A DNA stretch of 64,000 nucleotides from the NCBI GenBank assembly GCA_000469685.2, contig LS997562.1:16462325-16526324 (forward strand), given 5' to 3'. Below, in pieces: positions 63,811 through 64,000 of the stretch (the stretch's first letter is position 1; each line of letters begins with the position of its first letter). The translations under genes were made by a program, and so were the position numbers. The stretch is from Haemonchus contortus (Eukaryota > Nematoda > Chromadorea > Rhabditida > Trichostrongylidae). A model generated the notes under the pieces. It was given only the letters and a program-made list of their open reading frames with translations. It made no database searches and was not told the origin of the DNA.

Positions 63811-64000
63811 GGTTGAGTAAAAAGTTTTGAACGGTTTTTCAATCTTCACTTTAAGAAGTCTCATTTCCACTGAAAAAGGACCTCAACTAGTGATATCGTC
63901 TCCATCGTTGCCCCAACACATGTCTAACGATCCGGCAGTTTTTTGATTTCTGAAGCCTAGTAAGGTGGCGGCTGCGATTCGAAAATGCTGGAGATCTCAG
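63811..64000. mobile_element. Mariner-type MITE, second copy, cut by the window edge
   Basis: Starts GGTTGAGTAAAAAGTTTTGA after TA at 63809-63810 and follows 31136-31320 base for base with scattered substitutions. The right end lies outside the window. Confidence 0.85.

Overview
The window looks like repeat-rich nuclear DNA from a nematode, most likely a clade V (strongylid or hookworm-type) parasite. That call is inference. It rests on a nematode-style trans-splice acceptor (CTTTTCAG just 5' of an ATG), short TTTTCAG/TTTAG-type intron acceptors, and a transposon load dominated by RTE-like non-LTR elements, Penelope-like elements and Tc1/mariner-type repeats. No rRNA, organellar or bacterial operon structure is seen.

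One host gene can be rebuilt by hand: a DEG/ENaC (degenerin/acid-sensing type) sodium-channel subunit on the + strand, positions 23097 to at least 51710. Seventeen coding exons join with consistent reading phase and give 641 residues: a cytoplasmic N-terminus, the HG gating motif, TM1, an FPVVTFCN-type motif, Cys-rich extracellular domain, a GxS selectivity filter in TM2, and a charged C-terminal tail. Introns range from 44 bp to 8.8 kb; the long ones are packed with mobile DNA. The last exon and probably one short exon between exons 8 and 9 are unresolved.

Layout. 1-23000 is a transposon graveyard: an RTE fragment (about 119-1235), tRNA-like SINE heads, an intact 883-codon Penelope-like element (PLE) ORF with an inverted 5'-truncated copy of itself (6551-10649), two more RTE copies (10924-13692 and 15159-18290, the second split by a 688-bp MITE), a decayed Tc1/mariner transposase (about 18880-19365, -) and a TTAA-flanked MITE (21701-22239). 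23000-52000 is the channel gene, whose introns hold a TIR family (23884-24587, 42539-43047, related 28222-28697), RT remnants, mariner-type MITEs with TA duplications (31136-31552; 41197-41722 inserted into an RTE fragment), a foldback with tRNA-like promoters (35989-37198), a GC-rich island (37680-38660), and a foldback built from a self-palindromic 12-mer (44578-44954). 52000-64000 has no recognised host gene: two large foldback elements (52613-55150, 57195-59007), a second and divergent PLE fragment (-), a second TTAA element, a long decayed non-LTR retrotransposon on the minus strand (about 60000-63225), and the start of another mariner-type MITE at the right edge.

The most unusual material is the abundance and variety of inverted-repeat DNA: the PLE foldback, two 1.8-2.5 kb foldbacks, several hairpins, and the CGCGACYGRTCG element. 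All exon structures are hand-inferred from splice consensus and protein-family conservation; nothing was checked by alignment or transcripts.
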